Origin: Acidobacteriota bacterium
GTDB lineage: Bacteria > Acidobacteriota > Thermoanaerobaculia > Multivoradales > JAHEKO01
Assembly: GCA_024638355.1 (NCBI GenBank)
Contig: JAHEKO010000143.1
Location: 1 to 8,606 of the forward strand
Reading direction: 5' to 3'
Length of the DNA: 8,606 nucleotides
A model generated the notes under the pieces. It made no database searches and had not been told where the DNA came from. It saw only the letters and a program-made list of their open reading frames with translations. The position numbers and the translations under genes are program-made. This document shows positions 6,792 to 8,606 of the stretch, piece by piece (position 1 is the first letter of the stretch; each line of letters opens with the position of its first letter).

Positions 6792-8606
6792 TTGCGGGCT
6801 CTTCTTCCAGCTTTGGCCGCGCTCGCCGCTCTCGGAGCGGCGGCCGCGGCGCCGATCTGCGCGCAGACGTTCACCGAGGACATCTCGGTAGTCGAGGTCG
6901 AGGTGCCGGTGCAGGTGCTGGTCGGGGGCCGGAGCGTGCGCGGTCTGGCCCGTGAGAACTTCGAGCTGCGCGTCGACGGGCGGCCCCAGCCGCTCTCCTA
7001 TTTTCGCGCGATCGAGATCGACGAGCGACTCGGCCTCGAAGCGCCGGCCGCGGCGGCGGACTCGCAGACCGCCGCCCCGCCGGCCGCCTGGAGCCGGCAC
7101 TACCTGACCCTCTTCGATCTCGCCTTCTCGAGCCGCTACCGCGTGCTGCACGCGGTCGACGCCCTGCGCCGGATGGTGGCCGAGCAGAGCCAAGCGTCGG
7201 ATCGCCTGGCGATCGCCATCTTCTCGCCGGTCATCGGCGCTCGCGTACTGGTGCCGTTCACCACCGATCGCCAGGCATTCGATCTGGGGCTCGACCTCGT
7301 CACCGCCCTTGCCGACGCCAAGCCCAAACGGAGCGTCGAAGCGCTCGAAACGCTCGACGCCTGGTGGAGCGACGCGTACGATCCGACGGCGCTCCCCGAG
7401 CCGCTTCTGGCCGACATGGGCCGCGGCGCTTCCACCCTCATCCAGCCGCTCGAGAACCCGCCCGCTCTGGCCGGAGTCGGCATGCCGATCGCCCTCGACG
7501 GCGCCGCGCCCTCCGCCGCGGACGCGCGACGATATCGCACCGCGCGGCTCAACACCCTGTTCAAAGGAGGGGGCGACTCGCTCAGCGCCGTCCGCGCACT
7601 CGGCCGGTCGATGGCCAGCCTGGTCACCCTCCTCCGCGACATTCCCGACCCCAAGCACGTGATCTTCCTCTCGCAGGGCCTGGGTGGAATGCTCGACGGC
7701 GCCGAGACCCGCACGCCGACGCTGCATCGACTCAAGCCGATGGTCGACGCCCTCGCCGACACCGGCTGGACTCTCCAGGCGATCGACATCGGCGGCATCC
7801 GGCCGCCGGGCGGCGCCTCGGTACTGACCGGTCCCGGAGAGGCCTACCCGGCCGTCGAGGTCGGTCTCGGCGCGGTCACCACAGCCGGTTCCAACAACTC
7901 GAGCCTCTTCTACCTCGCCAACGAGAGCGGCGGCGAGCTGTTCGAGAACTACAACCGGATCGACGGCGCGACCGCCAAGATCCTCGATCGTACAAAGGCG
8001 ATCTACCTGCTGGGCTTCCAGCCGGCCGGGCTCGCCGCCGACGGCGAGCGCTACGACATCCAGGTGCGGCTGACGCCCGAGATCCCCAAGGCCCGCATCC
8101 TGCACCGCCCCAACTTCCGCGCCCCCCGCCCACCCACGGCGCGCCTCCTGTCCGAGCGGCGCATGGACGCCGCCGAGCTCGCCCTGAGCGGCCGCAGGAT
8201 CGACGAGCTGCAAGCGCGGGTGCTGGCGACCGTCCTGCCACGCGCCGGCGGCGGGCGCGTTCCGGTCTTCGTCGAAGTCGACGCCGCGAGCCTCGATGCC
8301 GGCAAGAAGGGTCGCAAACGGGTGCGCCTCGACGTTCACGGCTATGCCCTCGACGCCGACGGGGTCGTGCGTGCCGGCTTCGCACGCGAGCTCCGCTTCC
8401 GGCGCCGAGGCGAGCGCTTGGTCGGAGTGATGGACGAGATTTCGCTTCCCGCAGGCGGCCACGAGCTGCGCGTGCTGGTCTGGGATCTCCGCGGGCGGCG
8501 GCGGCACCTGTCTTCGACGAGCCTCGCCGTGCCGGCGGGCCCCGCGACGCCGACCACGCCGCTGGGCCCCTTCTTCGTCGCCTCCCGAGAGTCGCGCCGC
8601 CAGTTC
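6792..8606 (+). CDS. Secreted VWFA-related (acidobacterial-type) protein, C-terminus beyond window
   Basis: 605 codons are present, still open at the right edge. The frame has a stop at 6768 and no ATG or GTG before the mature part. TTG 6792 gives a plausible Sec signal peptide: R2, then an Ala/Leu-rich core, with cleavage near ICA-Q25. No Shine-Dalgarno is visible. Residues about 28-80 match the short beta-rich lead of VWFA-related acidobacterial proteins (VVEVEVPVQVLV, then VRGLARENFELRVDGRPQPL). The von Willebrand A domain follows, with first motif D109-L-A-F-S113 at the end of a hydrophobic strand, LVPFTTDRQAF, and the later strand KHVIFLSQGLGG. The first motif is D-x-A-x-S, not D-x-S-x-S, so metal binding may be weakened. 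The segment LPAGGHELRVLVWD near the edge resembles the C-terminal part of the family, so little is probably missing. Role unknown; a surface or periplasmic adhesion or scaffold function is possible. Confidence 0.85.
   Translation, partial: MRALLPALAALAALGAAAAAPICAQTFTEDISVVEVEVPVQVLVGGRSVRGLARENFELRVDGRPQPLSYFRAIEIDERLGLEAPAAAADSQTAAPPAAWSRHYLTLFDLAFSSRYRVLHAVDALRRMVAEQSQASDRLAIAIFSPVIGARVLVPFTTDRQAFDLGLDLVTALADAKPKRSVEALETLDAWWSDAYDPTALPEPLLADMGRGASTLIQPLENPPALAGVGMPIALDGAAPSAADARRYRTARLNTLFKGGGDSLSAVRALGRSMASLVTLLRDIPDPKHVIFLSQGLGGMLDGAETRTPTLHRLKPMVDALADTGWTLQAIDIGGIRPPGGASVLTGPGEAYPAVEVGLGAVTTAGSNNSSLFYLANESGGELFENYNRIDGATAKILDRTKAIYLLGFQPAGLAADGERYDIQVRLTPEIPKARILHRPNFRAPRPPTARLLSERRMDAAELALSGRRIDELQARVLATVLPRAGGGRVPVFVEVDAASLDAGKKGRKRVRLDVHGYALDADGVVRAGFARELRFRRRGERLVGVMDEISLPAGGHELRVLVWDLRGRRRHLSSTSLAVPAGPATPTTPLGPFFVASRESRRQF

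Noticed and set aside
6762..6793. Possible ECF sigma promoter (GGAAC at 6762, CGTT at 6790)
   Set aside because: The gap between the two elements is 23 bases, longer than the roughly 16-17 expected, and the second element overlaps the proposed start codon.
6732..8507. Upstream extension of the DUF1684 frame to about 900 codons
   Set aside because: The extension is antisense to the VWFA gene, and a good lipoprotein signal and ribosome binding site begin at ATG 6731.
1..8606. tRNA, rRNA, CRISPR, insertion sequence or integron features
   Set aside because: No repeated spacer array, terminal repeats with transposase, or structural RNA signature was seen on either strand.

Overview
The window looks like a high-GC bacterial chromosome segment with dense, mostly G/C-ending codons. 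The best taxonomic clue is the right-hand gene. It has the architecture of the 'VWFA-related Acidobacterial domain' secreted proteins, and the other genes fit an Acidobacteriota-like genome, perhaps of the Thermoanaerobaculia type. That placement is inference. Secreted or outer-membrane proteins (FadL-type barrel, lipoprotein) indicate a Gram-negative-type envelope.

Layout, left to right. (1) 1-279 +: the last 92 codons of a FadL/OmpP1-type outer-membrane transporter. (2) 308-5711 +: a compact three-gene set for a membrane-bound molybdenum (or tungsten) oxidoreductase. It comprises a four-cluster ferredoxin fused to an NrfD-type membrane anchor (308-1822), a 971-residue catalytic subunit of the DMSO reductase superfamily (1842-4757), and a TorD-type maturation chaperone (4818-5711). 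(3) 5712-5810: a structured convergent intergenic region with a probable terminator hairpin. (4) 5811-6731 -: a DUF1684 lipoprotein. (5) 6732-6791: a 60-bp divergent start region. (6) 6792-8606 +: a secreted VWFA-related protein that runs off the right edge and probably starts at TTG.

How the genes work together. The chaperone should insert the bis-molybdopterin cofactor into the catalytic subunit. Electrons would then pass between the active site, its N-terminal [4Fe-4S] cluster, the four clusters of the fused ferredoxin domain, and quinone at the NrfD domain. Neither the catalytic subunit nor the ferredoxin domain has a visible Tat or Sec signal. The active site is therefore predicted to face the cytoplasm, unlike classical periplasmic Psr/Phs/Ttr/Arr enzymes. 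The substrate cannot be read from the sequence; the adjacent FadL porin makes a hydrophobic or imported substrate one possibility. This operon, with its fused electron-transfer/anchor subunit, inward-facing catalytic subunit and extended TorD protein, is the main candidate for an uncharacterised system here. The two right-hand genes appear unrelated to it.

No rRNA, tRNA, CRISPR array, transposase or integrase was found.
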